Source of the DNA: Nocardia panacis
GTDB taxonomy: Bacteria; Actinomycetota; Actinomycetes; Mycobacteriales; Mycobacteriaceae
DNA length: 64,000 bases
Direction: 5' to 3'
Assembly: GCF_003598715.1 (NCBI RefSeq)
Contig: NZ_QZFU01000020.1
Location: 1-64,000, forward strand
A program made the position numbers and the translations under genes. A model generated the notes under the pieces. It worked only from the letters and a program-made list of their open reading frames with translations, made no database searches and was not told the DNA's origin. Position 1 is the stretch's first letter, and the number at the start of each line of letters is the position of its first letter. Of the stretch, positions 44,081 to 55,273 are shown piece after piece.

Positions 44081-44868
44081 GGCTGCACCTCCAGAGCGGC
44101 GTCGAGTGCGCGGGCGCTGTGCACCAACTGCGCGGTGTAGGGGTCGGTGGGTGCGGTGAGCAGCCGCTGGATCGGTCCGGATTCGACGACCCGTCCGCCG
44201 CGAAGCACCAACGCGCGCTCGGTCATTCGGGCGACCACGGCCAGATCGTGGCTCACGAACAGCAGCGCCATCCCGCGCTCGACCACCAAAGTGTCCAGCA
44301 GCGCGAGGATTTCGGCCTGCACGGTGACGTCGAGCGCGGTGGTCGGCTCATCGGCGATGAGCAGTCGCGGGCGACAGGCCAGGGCCATCGCGAGGGCGAC
44401 GCGCTGGCGCTGGCCGCCGGAGATCTCGTGCGGGTAGGCGCGCGCCACCCGCCGCGGATCGGGTAGGCGCACCTCTTCGAGGGCGTCGAGTACGGCCCGG
44501 CGCAGTGCCGTCCCGCGCAGTTCCCAGTGTCGGCGCAGCGGTTCGGCGAGCTGCGCACCCAACCGCATCAGCGGGTCCAGTGCGGTGAGCGGCTCCTGGA
44601 AGACGAGTGCCGCGGTGCGACCGCGCAGCGGCACCAGGGCGCGCTCGCGCGCCCCGACAACCTGCACACCGTCGAGTCGGGCGCTGCCGCGCGCGGACAG
44701 TCCGGCGGGAAGCAGTCCGGTCGCCGCGTAGGCGGTCAGTGATTTACCCGAACCGGATTCGCCGATCAGACCGACCCGCTCCCCCGCGTCCAGTGTCAGC
44801 GACACATCGTGCACCAGGGGCGTCCCGTCGCGACCGTGCACGGACAGCCCGGCGATATCGAGGATCAT
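44077..44868 (-). CDS. peptide/nickel ABC transporter ATP-binding protein (DppD/OppD type)
   Basis: 263 residues: Walker A IGESGSGKS, the EPLTALDPLMRLGAQLAEPL segment of Opp/Dpp ATPases, signature EISGGQRQRVALAMAL, and Walker B LLIADEPTTALDVT. The ATG follows the permease gene with a 4-bp overlap. Confidence 0.92.
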   Translation of the reverse strand: MILDIAGLSVHGRDGTPLVHDVSLTLDAGERVGLIGESGSGKSLTAYAATGLLPAGLSARGSARLDGVQVVGARERALVPLRGRTAALVFQEPLTALDPLMRLGAQLAEPLRRHWELRGTALRRAVLDALEEVRLPDPRRVARAYPHEISGGQRQRVALAMALACRPRLLIADEPTTALDVTVQAEILALLDTLVVERGMALLFVSHDLAVVARMTERALVLRGGRVVESGPIQRLLTAPTDPYTAQLVHSARALDAALEVQP

Positions 44869-45683
44869 CGCGACCTCCGCCGGGTCGGGTCGCCGAGGTC
44901 GCGCAGACCGTCGGCCACCAGGTTGACGCCGATCACCAGGACCACCACCGCGACACCCGGCGCGATGGCCCCGACCGGCGCGGTCGCGACCGTCCCCTGC
45001 GCCTCCTGGAGCAGTCGTCCCCATGAGGCGTTGGGCGGCGGCGCGCCGAGTCCGAGATACGACAGGCTCGCCTCGGCCAGTACCGCGACCCCGAACTGCA
45101 GGGCCAGGTTGACCACGAGCGTCGGCCAAATGTTGGGCAGCACATGCTTTCCCACCACACCCGGCCATGAGGTGCCCGAGGTGCGCGCGGCGGTGACGTA
45201 CTGCTGGGCCAATACTCGTTTGGCCAGCACCCTGGTCAGTCGCGCGACAGCCGCCGACATGGCCAGTCCGATGGCGAGGATCGCGGTGCCCAGGCTCGCG
45301 CCCTGCGCGGCGACGATGAGCATGGCCAGCAGCAGGGTCGGGAAGGCGATGAGGATGTCGAGGAAGGCGGAGAGGGTGTCGTCGAGCCAGGCGCCCGCGA
45401 AGGCGGCGAGCACGCCGATCGTGACGCCGATCAGCGCGCCGATGGCGACCGCGCCGCCGCCGACGGCGAGTGCGACCCGTGCGCCGATCATCACCTGGGC
45501 GGTGAGGTCGCGGCCGAGTTTGTCGGTGCCGAGCCAGTGCGCGCCGCTCGGACCCTCCAGTCGCCCGCCGGAGGTGTCGCTCGCGGGATAGGGCAGCCAG
45601 AGCAGTGAGAGCACCGCGACCACCGCCACCGCCGCGACCAGCGCCGCCCCGATCAGCAGTGCGGGCGAGTATCGACTTTTCAT
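44865..45683 (-). CDS. peptide/nickel ABC transporter permease (DppC type)
   Basis: 272 residues: one N-terminal helix, the HWLGTDKLGRDLTAQVMIGA motif of DppC proteins, then the binding-protein-dependent permease fold with the EAA-like loop RTSGTSWPGVVGKHVLPNIW. It pairs with the DppB-type permease. Confidence 0.92.
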   Translation of the reverse strand: MKSRYSPALLIGAALVAAVAVVAVLSLLWLPYPASDTSGGRLEGPSGAHWLGTDKLGRDLTAQVMIGARVALAVGGGAVAIGALIGVTIGVLAAFAGAWLDDTLSAFLDILIAFPTLLLAMLIVAAQGASLGTAILAIGLAMSAAVARLTRVLAKRVLAQQYVTAARTSGTSWPGVVGKHVLPNIWPTLVVNLALQFGVAVLAEASLSYLGLGAPPPNASWGRLLQEAQGTVATAPVGAIAPGVAVVVLVIGVNLVADGLRDLGDPTRRRSR

Positions 45684-46642
45684 CGCGCCCCCGAAATGCC
45701 GTGGCGCAGCCGGGGATCGATGAGCCGCTGCACGATATCGGCGGCGAAGCCGATGAGGAGCACTGCCAGTGTGCTGATGAGCAGGATGCCCTGGATGTTC
45801 GGGTAGTCGTGCTGCTGGATGGCGCGCAGCAGCATGGTGCCCAGTCCGGGGAGAGTGAACACGCTCTCCACCACGACCGCGCCGAGGAAGGTGGTGGCCA
45901 ATTCGATGCCGAGCATCGAAACCACGGGCACCGCGCCATTGCGTATTCCGTGCCGCCACAGGGCCGCTCCGAAACTCGCGCCCAATGAACGCGCGGTGCG
46001 CAGGTAGTCGCTGCCGAGCACATCGAGTGTCGCGGCGCGTACATAGCGGGCGATCGAGGCGCTCATCACCAGTGCGACGGTGGCCACCGGCAGCGCCAGC
46101 GAGGTGAGCGCCGCGCCGGGATCGGCCCAGTCGTCGCGCGGAAATCCGCCGGAGGGAAACCATTTCAGGTCGACCGCGAAGACGCTGACCAGCAGGATGC
46201 CGATCCAGAACACCGGGACGGCGATCCCGAGTTGCGAGAAGGCCGACAGCGCGACCCCGTACCAGCGGTCGGCGCGCCAGGCGGCCACGAATCCGATGAC
46301 CAGCGCCATCGCCGCCGCGACCGCGAAGGCGAGGAAGGTCAGCGGGATCGTCACCACCAGCCGCGTCCCGATCTCGGGACCGACGGGCAGCGAGGTGATG
46401 AACGACCGCCCCAGGTCGAATGTGGCCAGCTGCCCGAACCATTCGGTGAATTGGCGAGTCGGCGGTTGGTCGCTGCCGACCTGGTGCCGCGCCGCCGCGA
46501 TCTGCTGCGGCGTGGCCTGCACCGACAGCAGCGCGTTGGCGGGATCGCCGGGCAGCACGCGCAGCAGCAGGAAGATCGCGACCATGGCGAGCAGCAGCGA
46601 CACCACCAGGAATGCGGTGCGCCGCAACAGGTATGCGGCCAT
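45680..46642 (-). CDS. peptide/nickel ABC transporter permease (DppB type)
   Basis: 320 residues: LLRRTAFLVVSLLLAMVAIF, the LPGDPANALL motif of DppB proteins, and the cytoplasmic EAA loop RTARSLGASFGAALWRHGIR. Starts 3 bp after the binding-protein stop. Confidence 0.92.
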   Translation of the reverse strand: MAAYLLRRTAFLVVSLLLAMVAIFLLLRVLPGDPANALLSVQATPQQIAAARHQVGSDQPPTRQFTEWFGQLATFDLGRSFITSLPVGPEIGTRLVVTIPLTFLAFAVAAAMALVIGFVAAWRADRWYGVALSAFSQLGIAVPVFWIGILLVSVFAVDLKWFPSGGFPRDDWADPGAALTSLALPVATVALVMSASIARYVRAATLDVLGSDYLRTARSLGASFGAALWRHGIRNGAVPVVSMLGIELATTFLGAVVVESVFTLPGLGTMLLRAIQQHDYPNIQGILLISTLAVLLIGFAADIVQRLIDPRLRHGISGAR

Positions 46643-46645
46643 CGG

Positions 46646-48142
46646 TTACTTCTTGACGATGTTGTAGGTGTAGAAGGTGGAATTCAGCCCGTTGATCGTG
46701 TACCCGCCGAGATTGCCCGCGGCGACCACGATCTGCGGCGTCAGGTAGAGCCAGGCGCTCGCCGCGTCCTTGGCGATCTGCTCGTTGACGAGCTTCAGCT
46801 TCGCCACCTGATCCTCCGGACGGGCCGCCTGCTCGGCCTCCTCCACCCACTGTGTGACCTGCGGATTGCGGTAGCCCCAATAGAAGTCGGGATTGCCGTA
46901 CCAGACGACGTCGCGATCATTGACGTGCTCCTGGAGGGTGGCTTCGAAGTTGTGTTCCTTGAACACCTTCGAATACCACTCGTCGGCGGAGATGGGCCGA
47001 ATATTCACGGTGACACCGATTTTGGCGAGTTCGCTCTTGACGAATTCGGCGACGGCCGGATGCGGATCGTAGGTCGGGGTGTCGAGGGTGAAGGCGAAGC
47101 CGTTGGGCAGGCCCGCCGCGGCGAGTTCCCGCTTGGCGAGGTCGATATCGTGCGGGTTGACCTTGGTCAGATCCTCGTACCACGGATCGCTCGGCGGCAC
47201 CATCGAACCGATGAGGGTGCCGTATTCGCCCCAGATGGAGTTGAGCAGCTTCTTGGTGTCGATGGCGGAGTAGACGGCCTTGCGCACTTCGGGCTTGTCG
47301 AACGGTGCGACGCGATCGTTGAAGGCGAGCAGTTCCTTGACCGTCGACTTGCCCTCGTTGATCGTGTAATCCTTGTTGGCTTTGAGGCGCGAGAGCGCGT
47401 CTGGGCTCTGGATATTCGTGATGATGTCGACCTTGTTGGTCAGCAGCGCGTTCGAAAGCGCGGAGGCGTCGGTGAAGTAGTCGAACACCACTTCCTTGTT
47501 CTTGGCTTGTTCACCCCAGTATCCGCTCCAGCGTTCGATGCTCAGTGAACTGCCGCGCTTCCACGCGCCCAGGGTGTAGGGGCCGGTGCCATCGGCAGCG
47601 GTGCGGTAGTCCTGCACGCCCGGCCCGTACATCCAGACGTAGCTCAGGTAGTAAGGCAAGGAGATGGAGCGGGTCCTCAGTTTGACCACGACGGTGTGCG
47701 GGTCGGGAGTTTCGATGGCCGAGATCACCGAAAGCTGGGATTTGCGTGCGGATTTGGATTCCGCGGCGGTGACCCGCTCGAGGCTGCGTTTGACATCGGC
47801 GCTGGTGAATTCGGCGCCCGAGTGGAATTTGACGCCGTCGCGCAGGGTGAAGGTGTAGGTCAGGCCGTCCTCGCTGGTCGCGTACTTGGTGGCGAGCAGG
47901 GGTTCGACCTTGCCGTCGTCGGTGAGTTTGAAAAGACCTTGGTAGACATTGCCGTTGAACGCCTCGGTGACGCCGCTGCCGCTGCCCGCGGTGTTGTCCA
48001 GGTTCACCGGTTCGTTCTGTGAGCCGACGGTGATGACGGCGTCCGCGCCACCCGCCGAGGAGGCCCCATTCGCGCAGCCCGCCAAGGCCACGGCGGCGGC
48101 CAGGCCGAGAGCGAGCAGGACGGGGCGGCGGGGCGTGCGCAA
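46646..48142 (-). CDS. ABC transporter substrate-binding lipoprotein, family 5
   Basis: 498 residues. Lipobox AAVALAGCANG near residue 22. The family 5 SBP signature covers TFTLRDGVKFHSGAEFTSAD, and TGPYTLGAWKRG and RKAVYSAIDTKKLLN follow in the expected order. Binds peptides or a metal complex outside the membrane. The start is TTG with AGGAG upstream. First gene of the operon; the 219-bp gap to the TetR gene upstream carries a Zur-like site. Confidence 0.9.
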   Translation of the reverse strand: MRTPRRPVLLALGLAAAVALAGCANGASSAGGADAVITVGSQNEPVNLDNTAGSGSGVTEAFNGNVYQGLFKLTDDGKVEPLLATKYATSEDGLTYTFTLRDGVKFHSGAEFTSADVKRSLERVTAAESKSARKSQLSVISAIETPDPHTVVVKLRTRSISLPYYLSYVWMYGPGVQDYRTAADGTGPYTLGAWKRGSSLSIERWSGYWGEQAKNKEVVFDYFTDASALSNALLTNKVDIITNIQSPDALSRLKANKDYTINEGKSTVKELLAFNDRVAPFDKPEVRKAVYSAIDTKKLLNSIWGEYGTLIGSMVPPSDPWYEDLTKVNPHDIDLAKRELAAAGLPNGFAFTLDTPTYDPHPAVAEFVKSELAKIGVTVNIRPISADEWYSKVFKEHNFEATLQEHVNDRDVVWYGNPDFYWGYRNPQVTQWVEEAEQAARPEDQVAKLKLVNEQIAKDAASAWLYLTPQIVVAAGNLGGYTINGLNSTFYTYNIVKK

Positions 48143-48332
48143 GGCGTTCTCCTGATTTCGAGCGGCGAGCACACCCGTGGCAAGCATCGGACCCGAATCT
48201 AGGCAAACCCTGTTATGGACGCGAGGCCGATACCGGCGACGAGTACGGCGCGAACCACAGTCGGGCGGTAGAGCAAAGGTCAAGCTACTTTCGCCCGGTA
48301 GGAGTGTCAACCATTAAACGCACCGAAGATCC

Positions 48333-48347
48333 GAATGATCATTTTCA
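48333..48347 (-). promoter_or_regulatory. possible Zur box
   Basis: On the minus strand TGAAAATGATCATTC matches 11 of 15 positions of the actinobacterial Zur consensus I recall (TGAAAATGATTTTCA). It lies about 190 bp upstream of the binding-protein gene and 15 bp past the TetR stop, facing the importer operon. Confidence 0.35.
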
Positions 48348-48361
48348 CACGGAAGGGTTCG

Positions 48362-48952
48362 CTACGCGGGGTCCAACTCGGCCAGCAGGCATTCGGCCTG
48401 GCGGCGCAGCAGCGCCAATTGTCGCTCGGGAGTGAATCTTTCGGGGTCGAAGACGGCCTGGATGCCGATACCGTCGATCACCACCATCAGGGCCTCGGCA
48501 ACCTCGTCGAGTGCGGGTCCGGCGCGGTGGCCCGCCGTGATCAACACCAGCCGCACCCCCTCGTGCCAGGCGCGATACCGCTCGCGGTGATCGCGCGCCA
48601 ATTCCTCGTCCTGAAGGGCGGAGTCGCGGAAGGCGATCCAGACCCGCCACTCCTCGGTGCGTGTTCGGTCCAGCGGCAGGAAATGACCCAGCAGCGCATA
48701 GAGATCCGTGGTCTGCGAGATGCCCGCCGCGACGCGTTCCGCGACAGTGGAACTCGCGGCCGCCAGTGCGGCCCGCAGCACCTCGCGCTTCCCGGCGAAG
48801 TAGTGCACGACCATCCCGGTGGTGCAGCCCGCCTCGGCGGCGATATCGCGCACGGTGGTGTTGGCGACGCCCGAGGCGGCGATGACCCGGCAGGCCGCGG
48901 CGCTGATGGCTCGGCGGCGCTGTTCGTGATCCACGATTCTCGGCATTGACAC
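48362..48952 (-). CDS. TetR-family transcriptional regulator
   Basis: 196 residues: RRAISAAACRVIAASGVANT, VRDIAAEAGCTTGMVVHYF is the DNA-binding unit; a TetR_C_6-like C-terminal domain follows (TEEWRVWIAFRDSALQDEEL), close in style to the regulator at 10957. Divergent from the DUF5360 gene with an overlapping operator region. A GTG at 48952 or ATG at 48946 may start it. Confidence 0.88.
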   Translation of the reverse strand: MSMPRIVDHEQRRRAISAAACRVIAASGVANTTVRDIAAEAGCTTGMVVHYFAGKREVLRAALAAASSTVAERVAAGISQTTDLYALLGHFLPLDRTRTEEWRVWIAFRDSALQDEELARDHRERYRAWHEGVRLVLITAGHRAGPALDEVAEALMVVIDGIGIQAVFDPERFTPERQLALLRRQAECLLAELDPA

Positions 48953-48964
48953 GAGACTTTACCT

Positions 48965-48985
48965 CACGGATATTACGTAACCGTG
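48965..48985. promoter_or_regulatory. divergent TetR operator candidate
   Basis: CACGG (48965-48969) and CCGTG (48981-48985) flank a perfect TTACGTAA (48973-48980). This sits between the divergent TetR and DUF5360 genes and probably is the TetR site. Confidence 0.5.
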
Positions 48986-49378
48986 GTTATGAAAAAGTCG
49001 ATCAAGCGCACCATGCTGGTCACCGACCTCGGCTTCCTCGCCTACTGGATCGCGACCGCGTTCGGCGTCATCGGCGTCGGACCCGATCCCTTTCTGCGAC
49101 AGTGGAACTGGTCATTCCTCGGACTCGATCTGGCCGCCATCGGGCTCGGACTGGCCGGACTCGCACTGAAGGGGCGGGCGATCGCGCTACCGCTGCTGGT
49201 CGTGGCGCTGCCGCTCACCTCGGCGGCCGGGCTGATGGCGTTGAACTTCTACGTGATTCGCGGCGAGTTCAGCCCGCTGTGGTGGATCCCGAACCTGTGG
49301 TTGCTGAGTTTCCCGATCCTCGCGCTGATCGTCGCGTTCCGCGACACGTCCACCGATCGGGTCCGGATGACCGTGTAG
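48983..49378 (+). CDS. DUF5360-like membrane protein
   Basis: 131 residues with four helices: RTMLVTDLGFLAYWIATAFG, SFLGLDLAAIGLGLAGLAL, LPLLVVALPLTSAAGLMALN and NLWLLSFPILALIVAF. This fits DUF5360 (YvaD-like). TATTAC at 48971-48976 is 7 bp before the GTG, so the mRNA may be leaderless; an ATG at 48989 is the alternative. Function unknown. Confidence 0.7.
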   Translation: MVMKKSIKRTMLVTDLGFLAYWIATAFGVIGVGPDPFLRQWNWSFLGLDLAAIGLGLAGLALKGRAIALPLLVVALPLTSAAGLMALNFYVIRGEFSPLWWIPNLWLLSFPILALIVAFRDTSTDRVRMTV

Positions 49379-49500
49379 TCGAAGTGTTCGCGCGCCGAGC
49401 TGATTGTCTTGCGACACAAGGGAATATCGGCGACCAAGGTAGTCATTTCGAGGTCGAACTACCCTGCCGACGGCGGGCGCGCCGGCGAAATGTAGCCGGT

Positions 49501-50484
49501 ATGAGGACCATTGCCGGGAACCACCCCGATTCCGACACCGTCAGAGCCGCGCTGGGACTCGCCGTGCGAGCACCGTCGCTGCACAATACCCAGCCGTGGC
49601 AGTGGCGGGTCGGCGGTCCGACGGTGCACCTGTACGGCGATCCCGACCGCTACCTGCCGATGACCGATCCCGACGGCCGCGAGATGCTGCTCAGTTGCGA
49701 TGCGGCCCTGCACCATCTGCGGATCGCCGCCGAATCGCTCGGCTGGCGAACGAAGGTGCGGCGCCTGCCGAACCCGGCCGAACCCGAGCATCTGGCCGGA
49801 ATCGAATTCTCCGCCGCTACACCGACATCGGAGGTGATCACACTGGCAAAGGCGATCGCTCACCGTCGCACCGACCGCAGGCGGGTGACCTCGTGGGAGG
49901 TTCCGGCCGCGCACCTGCGCGCGATGATCGCCGCGGGCTGCGCCGAAGGCGCGTTCATCACCGAGATTCCGGGCGGCCCAACGCGCATCCGGCTGGTCGA
50001 GGCCTGCACCGCCGCGGCGCGCGCGCACGCCGCCGACGCAGGCTACCGCTCGGAACTCATCGCGTGGAGCGGGCGCCACGCAGCGACCGACGGCGTCCCC
50101 GCCCGCAACGCCGTCGCACCCGCCGACCCGATGACACGGGAATTCCGCGCCCACACCATGTCCGAACCACCCCTGTGCGATCTGGCCGACCACGGCGCCC
50201 TGCTGCTCGTGCACACCACCGCCGACGACCACCTCTCGCGCCTGCGCGCGGGCGAGGCGGCCAGCGCGGTCCTGCTGAGGGCCACCGCCCTCGGCCTGGC
50301 CACCTGTCCCCTCACCGAACCACTCGAACTGCCCGGCACCCGCGAATTGGTCGCCGAGGATATCCTCCCCGACAGCGGATTTCCCCAGATGATCATCCGA
50401 ATCGGCTGGGCCGCCACGAGTTCGCCGCCCATCCCGCCCACACCGCGCCGCCCCCTCGCCGAGGTCGTGGCGCCCATGGGCTGA
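49501..50484 (+). CDS. Acg-family FMN-binding nitroreductase-like protein
   Basis: 327 residues: LAVRAPSLHNTQPWQWRVGG and LYGDPDRYLPMTDPDGREML are the hallmark of the Acg/Rv2032 group, a degenerate double nitroreductase fold that binds FMN. The second half (RAGEAASAVLLRATALGLAT, QMIIRIGWA) is the other module. In mycobacteria Acg belongs to the DosR dormancy regulon. A weak DosR-box-like stretch lies upstream near 49455-49470. Convergent with the hibernation-like gene. Confidence 0.88.
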   Translation: MRTIAGNHPDSDTVRAALGLAVRAPSLHNTQPWQWRVGGPTVHLYGDPDRYLPMTDPDGREMLLSCDAALHHLRIAAESLGWRTKVRRLPNPAEPEHLAGIEFSAATPTSEVITLAKAIAHRRTDRRRVTSWEVPAAHLRAMIAAGCAEGAFITEIPGGPTRIRLVEACTAAARAHAADAGYRSELIAWSGRHAATDGVPARNAVAPADPMTREFRAHTMSEPPLCDLADHGALLLVHTTADDHLSRLRAGEAASAVLLRATALGLATCPLTEPLELPGTRELVAEDILPDSGFPQMIIRIGWAATSSPPIPPTPRRPLAEVVAPMG

Positions 50485-50507
50485 CCCGCGATCGCCCCCT
50501 CGGCGAA

Positions 50508-51245
50508 TCAGGAATCCAGGCGCGGCGCCACCAGGGTGAGGTCGCCGTCGTAGCGCCGATACAGCAGACGACCGCGTCGATCGGCGGGATCGCTGAAGAA
50601 GAGGAAGGGCAGCCCGTACCGGCAAAGGTGGGCGACGGCCTCGTCCTCGCCGAGATGCGCAGCCGGATGCGGACTCACGGTCAGCCCGGCGAGGCGGGAG
50701 GCGGGCGGCCCGAGGCTGAGCTGCCGCGCCAACCGGACACCGAGCGGTCCGGCGCGGTAGACAACGGCGTCCAAACCGGTTTCGGCGTCGGTGAACAGGT
50801 GCGCGTCGTAGTCCATGGCGTTCAGGGCCGAAATCGCCTCGTACGCGCTCCCGTTCAGCAGTGCGCAGGCTTTGTGGCGGGCGATCGGACGCGACTCGGT
50901 CGGCATGGACAGCGCGGGTCGGGCCGGATCCGGCCAGCGGCGCGGCGCGGTCTTCTCGCCCGCCAGTTGTCGTTCCAACCTGTCGGCGGCCAACCCGGCG
51001 GCGGTGCCCGGCGTGCCGACGACCTGCGCCCGCACCGGCGTCGCACCGCGGGTGGCGTTGGCCTGCACCAGAATCGGGCCGCCAAGGCAGGAGGCGGCAC
51101 TGATCCGCACCCGCATCGATCCGCTGATCCCGCGCCTGGACAGCACCCCGCCGAGTCCGGCCACCGCCCGCTCCGCCCAGCCGTCGGGCACCGCGCCGCG
51201 CAACGTGAGCTTGATCGAATCCGCCTGCGACCCGGACGATCTCAT
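50508..51245 (-). CDS. ribosome-hibernation-like protein with two S30AE C-terminal modules
   Basis: 245 residues. An N-terminal roughly 100 residues recall a diverged S30AE/HPF domain (IKLTLRGAVPDGWAERAVAG). Two C-terminal modules follow: IARHKACALLNGSAYEAISA with THE pattern ending FTDAETGLDAVVYR, and VSPHPAAHLGEDEAVAHLCR ending LLYRRYDGD. These match the HPF C-terminal dimerisation domain. Resembles the dormancy factor Rv0079 type. Divergent from the second Acg-like gene, sharing three DosR-like boxes. A role in stabilising idle ribosomes is inferred. Confidence 0.75.
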   Translation of the reverse strand: MRSSGSQADSIKLTLRGAVPDGWAERAVAGLGGVLSRRGISGSMRVRISAASCLGGPILVQANATRGATPVRAQVVGTPGTAAGLAADRLERQLAGEKTAPRRWPDPARPALSMPTESRPIARHKACALLNGSAYEAISALNAMDYDAHLFTDAETGLDAVVYRAGPLGVRLARQLSLGPPASRLAGLTVSPHPAAHLGEDEAVAHLCRYGLPFLFFSDPADRRGRLLYRRYDGDLTLVAPRLDS

Positions 51246-51336
51246 CTGACGGTCCCCCCGCTTCCTCGGTAGCCGAAACAGCGCGGCACAGTCGAAACCG
51301 CGCGCCGCCCATATCACCACCGGCTCGCAACGCGGG

Positions 51337-51420
51337 GCAGGGTCGAATGTCCCCGTCCCGCAGGGACCGAATGCCCCCAATCCATCGGAAGTCCCGCGCA
51401 TCGGGGACATGGTGCCCTGT
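51337..51420. promoter_or_regulatory. three DosR-box-like sites
   Basis: GGGTCGAATGTCCC (51340-51353), GGGACCGAATGCCC (51363-51376) and GGGACATGGTGCCC (51404-51417) match the GGGAC-N4-GTCCC core of the mycobacterial DosR box at 9, 8 and 8 of 10 core positions. They lie between the divergent hibernation-like and Acg-like genes. Confidence 0.7.
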
Positions 51421-51468
51421 CGGACGCGCGGCGCGCCGGGCACCGTGGAAGTCGAGGAAAGGATCTGG

Positions 51469-52391
51469 ATGACCGGTGCATTCCCGCAGCGGCGCGCACT
51501 GACCGCCGCGCTCGATCTCGCGGTGCGCGCGCCGTCGGTGTATCACCGTCCGCCGTGGCGCTGGCGCGTCGATTCCCGCGCGGTGCGTCTGCACCTGGAT
51601 CCGACGTGCATGCATCGCGATGCCGTGATCGGGTGCGGCGCGGCCATGCACCATCTGCGAATCTCCTTGGCGGCCCTGGGGTGGTCGACGATCGTGGATC
51701 GCTTCCCGACCCCGGCCGACCCCACGCACCTGGCCTCGCTCGAACCGGTGCCGCACCGTCCGACCGGCAGCGAACTCGCCCTGCACGGCGCCATATCCCG
51801 CAGGGGCGGTGACGATCGCTTCGGCTCGCGCCCCCTCCCGCCGGGCTATCTGGGGTTGGTCAGCGAGCGTGCCGCCACGCTCGGCGCCACGGTGCACCGA
51901 CCCGCCGACGCGGCGCGCGATCGTCTGGTCGCCGCGATAGAGCTTGCCGCGCACCATCATTCGATCCCGACACCGTCGAACCGACCGGGGGGCCTGCCGC
52001 GCGATATCGAGCGGACCCCTGCCATCGAAAATCACCACGCCACAACGGATTCCACCGAACTCCTGATCCTCGGCACCCGAACCGACGACCCCCGCGCCCA
52101 TCTCGACGCGGGCGAAGCCCTCAGCGCGGTCCTGTTGACCGCCACCAATATCGGCCTCGACACCCGAATCCTCACCGAACCCATGGCCCACGAAGCCCTG
52201 CGTACCGAAATCCGCACCCATGTCCTCGGCCGCCGCGACCACCCGCAGGCGATCATCCGAATCGGCAGGCCGACCGCCGTCGCGGCCCTGGACTGTCAAG
52301 GGACCTCCGTCACCGATCCGGGGACCACCGCCGCGCCTCGCGGGCGTTACGCTCCGTACGCTGAGCCCATGGCTCGGAACGGAATCCCCCG

Positions 52392-52395
<4 letters not shown>
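51469..52395 (+). CDS. Acg-family FMN-binding nitroreductase-like protein (second copy)
   Basis: 308 residues: [20 protein letters not shown] and [20 protein letters not shown] parallel the other copy at 49501; [20 protein letters not shown] and [11 protein letters not shown] close the fold. The Asn-Thr-Gln-Pro flavin motif of the group is changed to Tyr-His-Arg-Pro. AGGAAAGG precedes the ATG. The stop overlaps the dosR start as GTGA, so the regulator is cotranscribed with its likely target. Confidence 0.82.
52297..52337 (+). promoter_or_regulatory. DosR-box-like pair upstream of dosR
   Basis: GGGACCTCCGTCAC (52300-52313) matches 9 of 10 core positions and GGGACCACCGCCGC (52321-52334) 8 of 10, 21 bp apart. 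They lie within the 3' end of the Acg-like gene, 60-90 bp before dosR, and would allow autoregulation. Confidence 0.55.
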
Positions 52396-54750
<2,355 letters not shown>

Positions 54751-54786
54751 GCCCGCTATTCGTGGATGCGGGACAGAATGTTTCGA

Positions 54787-55152
54787 CTACACATGCACCC
54801 GGTCCGCGCCGATCCGCTCAATGCGCCGCCGCCCCCACGCCCCCAGCGGTTCCAGCGCCGCGTTCAACGCCGCACCCGACTCGGTGAGCCGATACTCCAC
54901 CCGCGGCGGAACCTCACGATAGATCTCGCGCGCCACCACCCCGTCCTCCTCCAATTCGCGCAACTGTTGGATCAGCATCTTCTCCGAGATCCCCGGCAGG
55001 CCGCGACGCAACTCACCGAACCGCCGCACACCCCGCTCCGCCAACTCCCAGAGAATCAGCGACTTCCATTTCCCCCCAACCACATCCATCGCCGCATCGA
55101 TCCCGCAGAAATACGGTCCGGTCCGTCTCGCGCCCACGCCTCGACCTCCCAT
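54787..55152 (-). CDS. HxlR-family transcriptional regulator
   Basis: 121 residues: DVVGGKWKSLILWELAERGV, RRFGELRRGLPGISEKMLIQ, QLRELEEDGVVAREIYREVP is the complete HxlR winged helix, with a Cys near residue 16 (FCGIDAAMDV) where redox-sensing members carry theirs. Divergent from the MFS gene it probably controls. Confidence 0.92.
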   Translation of the reverse strand: MGGRGVGARRTGPYFCGIDAAMDVVGGKWKSLILWELAERGVRRFGELRRGLPGISEKMLIQQLRELEEDGVVAREIYREVPPRVEYRLTESGAALNAALEPLGAWGRRRIERIGADRVHV

Positions 55153-55174
55153 TCATCCGCCACGAACCTACCCA

Positions 55175-55191
55175 CACAACACCTGATTGTG
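55175..55191. promoter_or_regulatory. possible HxlR operator
   Basis: CACAA-N7-TTGTG dyad (17 bp) in the gap between the divergent HxlR and MFS genes. Short and unconfirmed. Confidence 0.35.
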
Positions 55192-55273
55192 GCGCGCCGG
55201 TCAGACCGTTGTTTGATCCGCCACCATCGGTGCGCTTCCATTCGGCCGACGAAACGACTGAACGGAGCCGTCA

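Noticed and set aside
49455-49470. DosR box upstream of the first Acg-like gene
   Set aside because: AGGTCGAACTACCC matches only 6 of 10 core positions, too weak to list as a site.
49459-52299. 946-codon minus-strand frame
   Set aside because: It runs antisense through both Acg-like genes and in another frame through the hibernation-like gene; Gly/Arg-rich with no domain.
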